This document shows positions 20,588 through 33,005 of a DNA stretch of 64,000 nucleotides, piece after piece (positions within the stretch are counted from its first letter, which is position 1; every line of letters starts with the position of its first letter). The translations under genes and the position numbers were made by a program. Source of the DNA: Blastobasis lacticolella (lineage: Eukaryota; Arthropoda; Insecta; Lepidoptera; Blastobasidae). Below the pieces are notes generated by a model. It was not told the origin of the DNA. It ran no database searches and was given only the letters and a program-made list of their open reading frames with translations. The stretch spans positions 62,001-126,000 of the forward strand of contig LR990057.1 of NCBI GenBank assembly GCA_905147135.1. The letters are read 5' to 3'.

Positions 20588-21800
20588 CTAAAGACTGCGT
20601 GCATACGCGAGCTCACAGCAGCGCCTCATGTACACGCAGTCCATCCTGTCGACTACCACACGCAGGAGCGCGTTGGGGCTGCCGCGCACGCGACGCACCA
20701 GGGATGAGCATTTCTTACGCATCGTGGCAAAGAAACAGTCTACCGCGGCCTCTGCAAACATCCCCGATGCGCTACAGAAGCGCGGCAGCCCCAACAACAC
20801 CCGGAACGCGTTATTGAATTGGACGCGAAGGGCGCTGTATGTTTTCAGCGTGTAGTCAGCCCACAAGCTGCAAGTATAAAATGATGTACAATAAGCTCTA
20901 AACATAGTAATCTTAACTTCTTTCGAGCACCTTGCAAACCTGCGGGCCATCATATTGGCACGTTTTGACAGCGCCCTTCGTTCCCGTTCAATGTCGTCAT
21001 TGTCCTTGAGATTTTCAGACACAAGATGACCTAGGTATTTAAAGTTATAAACTCTCTTCAAATCTACACCATAGAGTTTAATAGTCGGTACATTACTTGC
21101 GCCTCTGCCTCGAACGGTAAAGACCATGACCTGGCTCTTTTTAACATTATACCGCAATCCGTGTTCGACTGCGTACTCAGCACAAATGTCTAATAACACT
21201 TTTAACCCACACATCGACGCACTCAGCAGCACCATGTCGTCTGCATAGCTTATGTTATTGAAACACACTCCATCAACGTGGCATCCAACATGTGTGCTGC
21301 TGAGAACGGCGATCAGGTCATTCATGTATAAGTTAAATAGTGTGGGTGAAGTTAATCCCCCCTGTCTCACCCCACACTCCATTCCATAAGAAGTCGATAA
21401 TGCCTGCACCCATTTCACATTATTTACCTGATTTCTATACCAGTACCTGACTATGTTGACTATGTCAGAAGGGATCCGACTATCCTCCATCTTTTTCCAA
21501 AGGATGTCGTACGAGACCAAATCAAATGCCTTAGATAGGTCAAGGAAACAGGCGCACACCTCAGTATTCCTTTTTGTATAGTAATTAACGGTATGCTTGA
21601 GACTCAGTATAGCTGTTTCTGTTGACAGTCCTGCTCGAAACCCAAACTGATTGTCGTGGGGTATCACATACTTTTTCAACTGAACATCAAGCATACCGTC
21701 AAACACTTTTCCAGTAATCGTGGCTAGCGAAATAGGGCGATAATTGTATTGTAAGATAAGACTGCACGGTAAATAATTTTTAATTATATTCTACTATTGT
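20588..21800 (-). CDS. Non-LTR retrotransposon reverse transcriptase (minus)
   Basis: An unbroken frame covers most of an RT. It begins upstream of any usable start, near 21770, with YNYRPISLATITGKVF, and runs to the stop at 20588. Visible blocks are NQFGFRAGLSTETAI, CFLDLSKAFDLV (motif A), MECGVRQGGLTSPTLFN (motif B) and NISYADDMVLLSAS (motif C), then a KYLGHLVSE block. The C-terminal part is rich in basic residues and cysteines. The catalytic aspartates are all present, so RT loss is not evident from motifs, but endonuclease and ORF1 are missing, so the copy is 5'-truncated near 21800. The GVRQGG..SP plus SYADD combination differs from the other LINEs in this window, marking a separate lineage. 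Clade not assigned. Confidence 0.8.
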
Positions 21801-24800
21801 CGATTCGGGCTTTGATGCTCCCGAAGTCTATGTTTATTAGATGCAACCCGTTCCGGCTTGTCACTCTTGATGATGCGCTCGGTGTACAGCTATTCTTCTT
21901 CAGTCACTGCCCCTTGCCTGAACATCGCCACAACTAAGTTTTTATTACTGTAGATGGCAGAATTTGTGTGTCGAATGTCTAATATCTCATTGTCTTAAAA
22001 TACGTAATTTCATATCTCTCAGAAAATGACATACTTTAATACAAACTGCCAACCCCCATTTTACAGTGTGCGTGGCAAAATTTTGGGCGTCTAAAAATAA
22101 TGTATGTTGCCATTGACTCGCCAAGAAGAAGACCCTTAGGCATGAAATTTCGAAAAACTAAACAGGTACATGTTCCTATTTAACCATAAGCCTTAATCAT
22201 ATGCGCAATAGCTGAAAAAACACGTTCAGCTGGCATTGAGCATCCTTGTCACACAAGTAGCGTCGCACGATCACTCTCTGTCACTTTATTTTTGATACCT
22301 AGCATCTTTTAAGGAAGGAAACTTCGATTTGCGGGTATTTTTATATAGGCACCTTCATATCATTAACTACAGGAAAAAATGAGCTTTTATTTGATATAAA
22401 TGAAATGAGCATACGTTAAGAACATTAATAAAATTATACCTGTTTACACCTGACTGCGTAGAGGTTGCGGCTAAGCAATCAGCAGCAACTATGACGTTTC
22501 AGATCTTTTAAATACACTGTTGTGAAGTGGTGTAGGTTTTATTTCCGTAAGATGAATACGAAATGTTTCTCTAAAAGTAAATTAATTATATTTTAATTAA
22601 TAATACTGGCGGGTAATTTTTAATTGGCACCTGATGAAAAATGACTTCTCCTAGTTGTAAAAATACTTAAAAATTAAATCTTGATAATCTAGATTATTAA
22701 TGTACTAATTTAGCAGCCGGATCTTAGACTATCAGGTATAAATATACTCGTACAACTTACTTTCTTACATTTGAAAATGATGACAAACTGTCTACACCTA
22801 TTTTACCCCCTCAGGGGTGGATATTTGCTGTTTTCAGACTTTTCCCTTTATAAACTCCTTGTTACTAATCTATTTCCATGTTTTTCAAGTTTTTAAGTCA
22901 ACTGGAAGTACTTACTCTATCTTTTTATAATCTATTAGTCAGTGAGTGAGTAAGTAAGCGACGCAGTTTTGAATCTTCGGTAAACGATATTTTAAAAACC
23001 GTTTAAGGCAGAAACTTGTAATTTGTAAAATACGCTGTCTACATTACGAAGACTATGCAATATAAAATCAAGGCAGTTTCTTCAGTCGCTAACAAAAATA
23101 TAAAGGACTCGACAATGCTTTGAGTTGCTTCGAGAAAAGGGTGTATGGCCGTGGTTGTCTGCTCGACTTGGCTGGGCGCACTGCCGTGTCCCCTGATAAT
23201 GTTTTCCACATACTGGTGCAGACGAAAGCAAGCGCGGCAGATGAATTGTACACACGGCTCGCCCCCGCCCCGCCGCCCGCCGCCCGCCGCCCCCGCCGCC
23301 CGCCGGCTGACGGCCCGACACGTTGATTGCTGTTGTCTTTACAAATATGTAAATTGAATACCTGAGCACGACTGTATTATATGGATATTTCACGTAAATG
23401 CACACATGTACAAGTAGCATATTGCACTTTGCTCATGAAAGGTGCTTTTACTCTATACACGTACTTTACGCTGAGCTTAAGTAGGTATATGCCGTCAAAC
23501 GTTAAAACAAAATCACTCTAGTGACTAGAGTCTAGCTAGTCCAACAGTGGACTGTGATGTACCTACTTAGCATGTTAAAACTATTGTAACATACAGTAAC
23601 TGATGTTTGCTTTACTCATATAATAGTTGTGTGAGGTAAACTCAGAGTGAGGGCGCCGCCGCATCCGGTGAAGTATAAAATGCGGAGGATGATCGTTGAC
23701 GCTTAGGAAAGGTCCGGGAAGGCGTAACGGCTAACGTCAAACGGCGCCTGAAGAGGGATATTGCACGGCGAGAGGTGAGATGGGCTTAAAAAGGATTCTC
23801 CATGAATACGGGAGCCTCGCCCGGACGCCGGCCCCGGACGCCCGGAGCTGCATTATGGATGAGCCAGCGCCCGCGCCGCCGCCGCTCAGATCACTTGTTT
23901 CATTATCCATATATATTTCGAACCTTCGCCCGCAAGCTCGATAATACATACCGTAATATATTACTCCACATTTTCTTCCCTGCAAGAACTAAAAGTAGTC
24001 TCTGAACTACGTAAGTAGGTTCTCCGACTCGTAGGTGCAGAAAAACTGAAGGAGGCGCGGAACTGCTCCCTAAAAGGCAATTAAAATTTTCCAACTATGT
24101 GCAGAAAAAGTACGGAACCGATCTGAGAGCAATCAACGCTATGAATGGCGCCATGCCGCCTCCGCCCCGCCGGCACCCGCAGGCCGGGATTACGCAACGC
24201 AGTTTCTTTGCTCCATCCACTATTAAAATTACTCATTGATCACGGCCGCGGCAACTGAAACTACCCTCACGGAAACTCGTTTGAGAGCGCAGTAATTACG
24301 GCGGAATTTCAAGAGGCGCCTTTGGCGCCGCGTCGTTAGCGCCACCGACGCCACCGCCGCCGCCGCCGCGCGTCGGAGGAACCGCGCGATTCAATAAATT
24401 TTAAACTATAATTTCGAAATAACTACCGTTTAGTATCTACTTATATGGCCATTTCAGTCGCGTCCGCCGCTCCCTGGAGATTTAACTGACCAACAAATAG
24501 TTTGCGAGGAAGCCTATCCATACTGCGTCTTGGTACTGCGTATTGGTTGTCTGCTGCTCGGCGTGCATGCGTGCTGGACAGTTTAATGCAGCTGTATGGT
24601 GCGAAAGCGCATCCCACCGCTTGAACCGCTTGCACGTAAAGCAGCACCTGATCGCTGCAGTACATTCGATGCAGATCATCACGGACGCCTAACAAAATTT
24701 CTCGAGGAGGCCTAAAGCCTTACGAAGTCACAAACATCCGCCTCGTCCCAGTCGGTGTAGACTCTACCGAGTTCTACAAGCTTCTTGCGCAACTCGGAAG

Positions 24801-25440
24801 TGCACTCTAATGCAACGGTGATTCGCTGTCCAAACCCGACCGTTCTTCTTAAATGTAAATTTGCATGCCGAGTTAAATTTGTGGCTAGGAAGGATTCTGT
24901 GTGCAAAATTTTCAAAAACGTCGCCGCCGCCGTCGCCCACCCTTCACCGCCAGCCGATCGTTGTTTGATAAAGAGGGCTTCAGGCTGGTCCAAAGGAAGA
25001 AACGTGGTCGCGAATTCGCAAGCAACGCGGCACTACTTTATCGGTGCAGTGTAAATTGAGATCCGCTGTCCTCACGAGCTGGCTCTACATCTCCCGCACA
25101 AACAGAACAGGGTAAGACCACGCTGTCATAAATAGTAAAAATGTGTGCAAGACCGAAGGTGGTGACCTAACTCTTTTATGATTTAATAAATAAACTAAAA
25201 CATAATATGAAATTAAAGAAACTGAACTATAATAGTAGTTTATCTACACTCATAGCGTAATGTTCAAATTATATATTCGGAAACAGTCGTTTAAGGATAC
25301 ACTTTTTTTACGCCAGACTATAAAATTTTAAAAAGTTACTTTTCGATACAGCATTTCCCATACTATTTTCATTACAGCTGTATCGTAAAATAAATTTTTA
25401 ATCATGATGCAACACTTTTATTTTTTAATTTTTTATCGGG
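21801..25440. other. No gene seen over 3.6 kb; GC-rich islands
   Basis: No supported coding region. GC-rich islands lie at about 23265-23315 (CCGCCGCCCGCC-type), 23640-23890 and 24150-24375. The last combines AGTAATTACGGCGG, a GGCGCCTTTGGCGCC palindrome, a (CCG)n run at about 24350-24368 and an adjacent TTCAATAAATTTTAAAC. TAAT-core and TTTAT-type strings next to GC islands would suit homeodomain-bound regulatory DNA, but this is inference. A 93-residue minus frame at 24712-24993 has no recognised motif. Confidence 0.35.
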
Positions 25441-25448
25441 CACACGAC

Positions 25449-26247
25449 GAAATGTAGGCTGAATACCTAGATGTCTTTAACAAATTCAAATTCGAAATTT
25501 AAATTTTCCTGTTTATATTCTGTGTAATTATTTTCCCACTAAACAAAAATTTTTTGTAATTGTTGTAATTTGTGTTTGTGAATGTTTTTTCTTATTTTAA
25601 GCAAATAAATAGCTAAATGTGAAAGTAGTAAAGTGAATTTCCCGCCGCTTGATATCCTCGACAATAATATAGGTACGATATTTTAACATAAAAATACAAG
25701 TGTAGATAAAGTAGTGTATGCAACTGCATATAATTAGGTATTAAAACACTCGTGTCAAACTATTATCATACTCGGCTACGCCTGGTATGATAAACAGACA
25801 CTCATGTTTTAATACCCCCTTTTATATGACAGTTGCATAAACTACTTTATACGAGGCGTAGCCGAGTATGATAATAGTTTGACACGAGTGTTTTAATACC
25901 TAATTATATGCAGTTGCATACACTATTTTATCTACACTCGTATTTTTATGTTAAAATATCGTACCTATAATTTTCTCAACTTTGCTGGAAGTAAGCTGCG
26001 AGTCAGTTCTGTTGTATCTACGCGTCGAGGATATCAAGCGGCGGGAACTTAACTTCACTACTTTCACATTTATCCATTTATTTGCTTCAAACAAGAAAAA
26101 ACAATCACAAACACAAATTACAACAATAAGAAAAAATATTCTGTTTAGCGGGAAAATAATTACACACAAATATAAACAGGAAAATTTAAATTTTAATTGC
26201 GAATTTTGAATATGTTAAAGACATTTAGGTATTCAGCCTACATTTCA
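25449..26247. repeat. Large foldback repeat (arms of about 335 and 394 bp)
   Basis: 25449-25783 and 25854-26247 are reverse complements over nearly their whole length, separated by a 70-base loop. Matching blocks include GAAATGTAGGCTGAATACCT, CCCGCCGCTTGATATCCTCG, ACGATATTTTAACATAAAAA and TATCATACTCGGCTACGCCT. The right arm has an extra stretch of about 54 bases (25974-26027) with no counterpart in the left arm. Within the arms, AACACTCGTGTCAAACTATT and a diverged inverted version recur, so the unit is itself built of smaller inverted motifs. No transposase frame is present; the frames of about 75 residues here are shadows of the repeat. Confidence 0.85.
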
Positions 26248-26291
26248 CCGTTTTAGAATATTTAATTGCAACATTTCGCTCTGAGTGTAGA

Positions 26292-26520
26292 TAAAAAGGC
26301 CCGAGATCTGCCTTGACCATGATCCAGGATTTGGCGATCAGGTAATTGCGACTACCATCTGACCTCCGTGTCCCTGCTACAAGGGGAACCTGACCAGATT
26401 AGATCATAGTTACAAATTCAGTTGTGTGAATTTACAGGTTTAAACAGCATCGGTTACAATTCAACAAATGTACATAATGCACATAACTCAGAAAAGAGTC
26501 ATTGGTAAATAATGTTTGAG
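26292..26520 (-). repeat. SINE-1 family, headless copy (minus)
   Basis: Body blocks CATGATCCAGGATTTGGCGA, ACCTGACCAGATTAGATCAT and ACATAACTCAGAAAAGAGTC match the family. The tRNA-like head is missing at the right end. Copy is diverged. Confidence 0.65.
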
Positions 26521-26646
26521 TTCACAGAGAAAAGCGCTACATTTAGTTGAACACCGAGATAACAGATAGAGAACGGTTGGAGTGCAAACCAATTCCAACA
26601 TTACTTCCAGAGGTACGTTGGATTGTTCGATTATCTATTGTCATAA

Positions 26647-26685
26647 AGCCTTTTTTCCTTCGACAAAATCGAAGAAAAAAAGGCT
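26647..26685. repeat. Short hairpin-forming inverted repeat
   Basis: AGCCTTTTTTCCTTCGA and TCGAAGAAAAAAAGGCT pair at 16 of 17 positions around a CAAAA loop. It may be part of a decayed element. Confidence 0.6.
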
Positions 26686-27055
26686 CCCCCGACCAAAATC
26701 ATCGTTTGTAATACCGGAACCTCGTGCCATTTTCGAAATTACGATAAAATGACTGATTGAGATTTTGTATGCTCTGAATTATGATTTTCATGACTTGTAA
26801 TAAAAATATTATATCAGGATATTTGTTGTCAGGACGTGCCACACCCAGCGCCACACCGCAACTTCATTCGAATATTTAAGTCACCTCGCCGTACTTATAT
26901 CGGAATGTTCGCAATATGTTAATGTCTTGATATGCGCCACCTTAGACTGCATCGTCGCTTCCCAACAGGTGAGCTGGCGGTCAAATGCCTGCCTACTTAC
27001 GGCAAAAAATCTGCCGACATGCTGTAAAAGGTCTCCGACAAAAACTAAGATCATT
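26686..27055. other. No feature seen
   Basis: AT-rich with no supported coding region or repeat. Confidence 0.3.
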
Positions 27056-27650
27056 TATTTATTTAATAGTTTATTGCACACAAAAATGGTAACAAAGTTA
27101 TGGCAAATATATACATGACACAAAAGGCACTACTTATTTCTAACAAGAAATTTCTTCCAGCAGGCCTACAGCAAAGAGAACGTGATGACTGGAAGTAGTT
27201 TAAGACGTGCATAATACATAAATATTTAATTATTGAAAATAGACTACACTATCGATAAATTTCTACATATATACCATATACCTAACAAAATATATACATA
27301 TATAGATACATATATACAATACATACATATGTACACAATATTAGACAGATAGAGAGAGATAATGCTCTTTAACGCGCTTCTTAAACATCGTGATTGAGGA
27401 ACTATCACGTACTTTATGAGGCAGAGAATTCCACAATCTTGCTGCATGTACAGCGAAAGAGTAGGAGAAAAAGTCGGATTGGTGGGGAGGAATAGCCAGC
27501 AGCGACTTAATGCTGGAACGGCTGGGCTTGTCTTGCGACCGGGAAAAAAGGAATCGTTCACGGAGGTAGGAGGGAGCGGAGGGGTTGTGAAGGACATTGT
27601 AAAGGGTGGAGAGAACTTTTTTACGTAATTGGATTTTGCTTTTGATCTAT
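27056..27650 (-). pseudogene. LINE C-terminal remnant with 3' tail (minus)
   Basis: From about 27627 leftward the minus strand reads KVLSTLYNVLHNPSAPSYLR, then SFAVHAARLWNSLPHKVRD, then SITMFKKRVKEHYLSL. This is the last ~100 residues of a CR1/Daphne-like LINE polyprotein, with the ARLWNSLP box near the C-terminus. The noncoding 3' end follows and terminates with GTGCAATAAACTATTAAATA and TAAATAAATG near 27056, the repeat-type 3' end seen also at 28652. The frame looks uninterrupted over the surviving part. The RT domain is missing, so it is a heavily 5'-truncated copy. Confidence 0.75.
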
Positions 27651-28651
27651 AACTTTACCTAAGATTCAAAGTAAATAAAAAAATAGACATAGACAGCACT
27701 TTATTCGAACTGCGTCGTAATATCGAGGTAAAAACAATATTAACCGAGGTAACAAACCCGATACATGTGAAGAGAAAGCACTTTATTCGGTTCCACATTG
27801 ACCAGCCAGTGATGAATTTCGAATAATTTATACATCAACGACTAACTTTTCATAAAAACTGGTATTTATTACGGTCCCTCCGTTCTTGAGCTAGTTCTAG
27901 TTCTAAACCGAGACAAACACAATGTCGTCAAACTTAGCACTCCTCTCGGTTAAAAATCCTTTTCAAAGCAAAGAAATTGTGTTGATTAGTTTAGCGGGTG
28001 ACCATTAGGAGCGGGGCGGGCGCGCAGGCGAGGCGGGCCGTTACATATTCATGCGACGCGCGAGCTCACTATGAATTATTCTGACGCATTATAAAGCCTA
28101 CGAACGACGTGTCGTTGAATTCTGAAAAGTCAGCGTTGGCGGGTGGCGTGTGTCGCGCGCAGCCATAGCGCCGGCTGCCAAGCGCCGCGCGCCGCGCTAC
28201 GCTGACACGTGGAACGACGTCTCTTTAGTTTTTTACGTGCAGAACTTTCGCCTGGAACCTATGTGACAATCCGACGATTTTGTCACTTTTTGACAAATAA
28301 GTCGAATTGTCGCGACAAGTGCGGTTTAATAAAGATCACAATTAAGTCCGAAAGCGACCGGTAAATACTGACAAAATTGTCAGACTAAAAGGGGAGGTTA
28401 TTGCCATAATATCCACGCTTGGCAGGCGGTTGGAGATCGCAGTGTTTAAATATAACAATGGAAAATGCTGCTGCCCATTTTCCAGACTACGGAGACTCTT
28501 GATCTTTTGCCTCGAAAACATTAGTCGCCTTGTACGACACCCACGAATGCAAGGGATTTGTGGTATTCTACTCTGACACCACACGGCCAACTAAAATATT
28601 AATTTGAATTGCGAAATCAATATTTTAGTAATTATCTACGAAAACAAAGAC
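27651..28651. other. No gene seen; GC-rich island 28010-28205
   Basis: No supported coding region. The island mixes GGGCGGGCGCGCAGGCGAGG, ATTCATGCGACGCGCGAGC and TCACTATGAATTATTCTGAC, with GC-rich runs and TAAT/ATTA strings side by side. Downstream, several TGTCA/TGACA strings near 28258-28325 resemble those at 30960-31220. Confidence 0.3.
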
Positions 28652-30770
28652 CTTTTATTTATTTATTTAAAAACTTTATTGCACAATAATACAATTGGCG
28701 GACTTAAAGCCATTAAGGCTTTATCTTCCAGTCAACCAGTAGACAATGCAGAAAGTGAGTAAGTAGGTGCTTTATAAAGCGTGATGATAGATTGTAATTT
28801 ACCTAAATACAATACTAACTACATCAAGATAGAATAAACATATATAATATTATAATAAATACTATACATACATACATATATTAAAAATAAAGATACTTTA
28901 TACTATTTATATTGACTTTTTGGCCTTTTATCTATAAAATAATTCTTAATTTGTTTTTTAAAAATAAAGCGATTCGGTGCTTTACGCACATCATCAGGAA
29001 TCTCATTCCAAAGACGTGCTGCCTGGACTGTGAAAGAATGGCTGTAGAAGTTCGTATGATGAAGGGGAATATCTAGTCGCAAGTTATTTGTTGATCGGAG
29101 TTCACGCTCATGCGTTGAATGCAAAAAGACTACATTGTCTCTAAGATAACCAGGCGAGGAAGGATAATCAAAAATAGAAAAGAGTGTGGAAAAAATACGT
29201 GACTTCTTTCTCTCGCGGATGGTTAACTAGCCCAGCCTATCTCTGTATTCAGAGATGTAGTCATACTTCCTCAGGCCGAAGATGAATCGAATGCAGTTAT
29301 TCAGCAGGCGCTCAAGCTTATTGAGCTAGGCTTCATTCAGGTCAAGGTAGCACACGTCTGTGTAGTCTAAAATAAGTAAGACTAAAGTCTGCATGAGGAG
29401 AATTTTAGTCTTGATTGGTAGGAAAAATGTATAACGATGCAGGGTGCGCAGTGTGCCCGTGATCTTTCTGCCCACATCAGCCACCTGATCGTTCCAGGTA
29501 AACGATTGGTCCATATGGAGACCCAAGTTTTTAACGTCAGATGCGTAAAGAATGGCAATACCATTATAGATTATGGGATTCAAGGTACCCATATTCACTT
29601 TCGCTAAAATACGCGAGCTGCCCAATATAATGGCCTGACATTTGTTAGGGTTAACAGAAATGCCAAAGCTACGTGACCAGTGGTAAATTCTGGCCAAATC
29701 AACATTCAGATCACTTATGGCATTTGCTAAATCATTCCTGTCGCACTGTACGTAAAGTTGGAGGTCATCGGCGTAAAGATGGTACGAGCATGAAATATGA
29801 CAGATTATAAAATTTATGAAGATAGCAAACATTAACGGAGAAAGTAAACCGCCTTGCGGGACACCAGCTGTGAGGTTGCACCAGTCAGAGCATGTCTGCC
29901 CTAGCCGGACACGTTGCTGGCGACCGCGAAGATAGTTCGAAAACCACTCCAAAGCCGAAGACGATATGCGAAGATGGGATAGGATGGCCAGGAGGATATC
30001 ATGGTCCACATGGCATTCGAGAAGTCAATGCCTAGCCTCTAGGATCTTGGAAAAGAAGGGAAGAATAGAGATCGGGCGAAAATGACTGGGAAGGGAAGGA
30101 AGTGGGACCTTAGGAAGTGGACGAACAAAGGCTTTACGCCATAAAGTAGGGAATTGACCGTTTATCAGACAGAAATTTACAATATGGGTGATGGCTGGTA
30201 AAATATCATCAATAATTAATAAAACCATTCTACGGCTTACTTCATCACAGCCCATAGCGTTTGATTTGATGGATAAGATGCTCTTTTTAATCTCGTCTTC
30301 ACTAACATAACTAAATGTGAAAGGTTCAGAATCAGACGAAGGCAATGCAGAAATCAGCCGCAAAGTAGCTAGTTTCAGGGCTAGTTTCTCTACGGTAGAA
30401 TCCTTCGATTCTACCGTAGAGAAATGATAATTGATTTCACTAAGTGAAACAGAAGAAAAGGATTGGTCATCAGCTGGCTTACCTATTGACACTGATTTCA
30501 GGAATTTCCACAGATTGGCCGAAGATAAATTTGAGATATTATTGTGAAAGTAGCGGCGTTTAGCAGCCCGTACCATCTGATTACACCGATTCCTAGCTGC
30601 CCTAAAGTAACCCCAGTTAGCCTCCGAACGGTCCCTCTTATATTTTCTGAATGCTCCATCACGACTCTTCATTGTATTGCGTACTTCCTTTATCATGCAT
30701 GGAGCAGGAGGGCGCTTTACTCTCACCCTTCGAACGGGAGCATGGGTATCGAATATTCTATTCACCGCTA
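28652..30770 (-). pseudogene. CR1/Daphne-like LINE, internally deleted (minus)
   Basis: The minus strand starts near 30765 with IFDTHAPVRRVRVKRPPAPC, the linker between endonuclease and RT, and runs through SHFRPISILPFFSKILEA (RT block 2). There the frame breaks. About 60 residues normally holding block 2a and the start of motif A are missing, and the frame resumes near 30009 with VDHDILLAIL. It then shows GVPQGGLLSPLMFA (motif B) and YHLYADDLQLY (motif C). After another break near 29326 coding resumes to a C-terminal block AARLWNEIPDDVRKAPN at about 28990-29020. The 3' end is GTGCAATAAAGTTTTTAAAT and TAAATAAATAA at 28652. The protein is close in style to the LINE at 6.8-8.3 kb. The copy is dead. 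Confidence 0.85.
30385..30424. repeat. Perfect 18-bp palindrome inside LINE coding sequence
   Basis: TTTCTCTACGGTAGAATC and its exact reverse complement are separated by CTTC. On the minus strand both arms are translated, giving STVES-KD-STVE. It lies in the linker between endonuclease and RT of the surrounding LINE remnant. Confidence 0.85.
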
Positions 30771-31074
30771 AATATTACTTTCAGTTATATTAGCAATTTT
30801 AGCGTAAATTTAACACACGAATCATTACAACTCATCCTGACTACTCTGCTATCCGATGACGACGTTAACACATTTTTTTTAAATTTTTTATACTAGGTAC
30901 TGATGTATGTAGGTAACTGCCGAAAAGCCTTGAAATCGGGTGAGAGTGACTGTCGATAATCTCTGACAAATCAACAAATATGTCCGTCCACCTGTCATGA
31001 CAATTTGGTGTTTAATAACACAAATTTGACAAGCTTTCCGGATAAATTGTTGCCTGTCAAGAGAAAATGTTTAC
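30771..31074. other. No gene seen
   Basis: AT-rich noncoding sequence with several CTGTCA/TGACAA strings. Confidence 0.3.
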
Positions 31075-31219
31075 TAAACAGAAAATTTACAAATTGTCAG
31101 ATTCTCACCTGTCGCCTGTCACCAACAGCAGCTGTTGCCCTGTGACCTGGGGCCTATTTCATAATGCGACAAAGAAAGGCAACAGGTGACAATCTGACAA
31201 TTTGTTAATTTTCTGTTTA
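31075..31219. repeat. Inverted repeat, arms of about 42 bp
   Basis: TAAACAGAAAATTTACAAAT with TGTCAGATTCTCACCTGTCG (31075-31116) pairs with the reverse complement of 31178-31219 at about 38 of 42 positions. The loop contains GGGGCCTATTTCATAATGCG, a string common near lepidopteran DNA-transposon ends. Probably a MITE core. Confidence 0.6.
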
Positions 31220-31940
31220 TAGGTCGACCATGGACTTAGGTTACTTTGACAGGTTGCTGAAAAATGAGTATACTAAAGTTATTACTGGCAATAATAGACG
31301 AAAAAAAGGAAATGAACATCGCCATGATTAAATGGCCTATAGCCTTTACCACCGTCTTCGTCATTGTATACCTTCTAAAACTAGTCGGTCTAAACAGGAT
31401 ACGGAAGGAATAATATTGTGACAATGTCACTACGAAAGCGTCAAAATCAGTTTTTTATTTATTTATTAATTCAAAGGGTAAAAAAAGAATCGATATCGAT
31501 TGATTCAATGTAATTTTAATATTTTTGTCGATAACCAGAAAAGGAAGGGTTTACTGCTTCATGTCGAATGTCATGTGCCCGATGGCTGGTACCCCAAAGT
31601 CTATAGCACCGATGTACCTACACAATTTCGACAAGTTAATTTCTTGCGGCAGTAGGATAGGGTGTATATATACGGGAACATAAATAGGTAATATTTATTA
31701 TTTACTCTACGTTTTATTCAATAAAAAATATATCGATATGTAAAAATGTACGATCACATCACTGTCCATCTGACATTCTTATCGCATCATATGAATTTGA
31801 TGACAGATTATACTATTTCGGGTGTTGCTACATAAAACGCAGAACTAGCGCTACCATTGACAGGTCATCTCTGTCGCTGGTCAAACTATAGTAAAGATTA
31901 TCACTGAAAAATTTGTCACGGTGGAAAATCTACAAATATA
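31220..31940. other. No gene seen
   Basis: AT-rich noncoding sequence; no supported feature. Confidence 0.3.
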
Positions 31941-32198
31941 AATAAATAAATAAATAATCGTGGACGAATTCACACAGCGCCATCTAGCCCCAAAGTAAGT
32001 AAAGCTTGTGTTATGGGTGCTAGATAACTAGATAAACTACTTAAATACTTTTAAATACATACTTATTATACATAGAACACCCATACCCGTAACAGAAATT
32101 AAAATTCATCATTTCAATTTCTGCCCGGCCGGGAATCGAACCTAGGACCTCTTGCGTGGCAGACCGGCATGTTGACCACTGAACCAGTCAGGTCGTCA
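31941..32198 (-). repeat. SINE-2, tRNA-derived, apparently complete (minus)
   Basis: On the minus strand the head starts GACCTGACTGGTTCAGTGGT (A-box region) and has a perfect B box GGTTCGATTCC at about 32127-32137. A body follows containing TAATTTCTGTTACGGGTATG and GGCTAGATGGCGCTGTGTGA. The 3' end is a (TTTA)n run at 31941-31957. This is a well-known type of lepidopteran SINE. The head looks like a tRNA with lost anticodon-stem pairing. It is unrelated in sequence to SINE-1. Confidence 0.85.
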
Positions 32199-32734
32199 AC
32201 CAATAATTATAATAATAATATGCCAACTTATCCTGACAATTTGACATATTTCTGTTTAATAAAGATAACGGGTCAAAATCTGAAGAAGTGTGTTTTCCTT
32301 TCATTCGGATTTTAAGTAGGCCAGTTGCAGTGTAGTTTATGTGTATAGAGTTTAGCAAATTACGAGTAACTACTTTATTTACATCAATTGAGTTATTAAG
32401 TCGTCCTCGTGCTCCTCTTACTATATTTAACACAATTTGTACAAATCCCATAAGGCCCGGGGCGATAAAATAAACCACTTTAAATCTGTTCGGAACCCGT
32501 TTACTAAGGCATCACAAATATAATATAAAACTTCCGGTGGAACCGTTTACAGAGACAATGAACCCTGAAATTCCTTCCACCTTATACAAACTGAGTGACT
32601 GCCTCGTTACCGCGATCTAAATGACGTCTTCTATCACGTGATCTAGCATGACGTTTCACAACAAATAGCCATTAAATCTGCATTTAACACTATTACTTCA
32701 AATGATTCACTACCATACTCGGCCGGTTACCTTA
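32199..32734. other. No gene seen
   Basis: AT-rich noncoding sequence; no supported feature. Confidence 0.3.
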
Positions 32735-33005
32735 GCGTCAATGTACCCATGTCCAGCATTAGGTAGATCACAATGGAGCAACCGCCATCCAATCTAACTA
32801 ACCTAACCCGGGGAACCTGACCAGATTGGATTATGGTCTCATATTCAGTCGCTTTAATGTGCTGATTTCATACGATGTTTTCTACCGTAAGAGTATCGGT
32901 TGGTGTACACAATTCTGACCGACATGAAATAAGGTAATGATAAAGAGTAATTGGTACGTGACGGCACTGGGGCTGCACCCGGCACCTCGGGGTACGAGAC
33001 GCACC
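32735..33005 (-). repeat. SINE-1 family copy (minus), diverged
   Basis: ACCTGACCAGATTGGATTAT, TTCAGTCGCTTTAATGTGC and GTAAGAGTATCGGTTGGTG follow the family order. The B-box region is decayed (GGGGCTGCACCC on the plus strand in place of GGATTCGAACCC). Confidence 0.65.

Noticed and set aside
24712..24993. 93-residue minus-strand frame ending TDWDEADVCDFVRL
   Set aside because: Looks somewhat protein-like but has no recognised motif, no partner exon and lies in a GC-rich stretch where long frames arise by chance.
32120..32198. Second tRNA-like sequence with A and B boxes
   Set aside because: It continues into a SINE body with a (TTTA)n tail, so it is a retroposon and not a tRNA gene.
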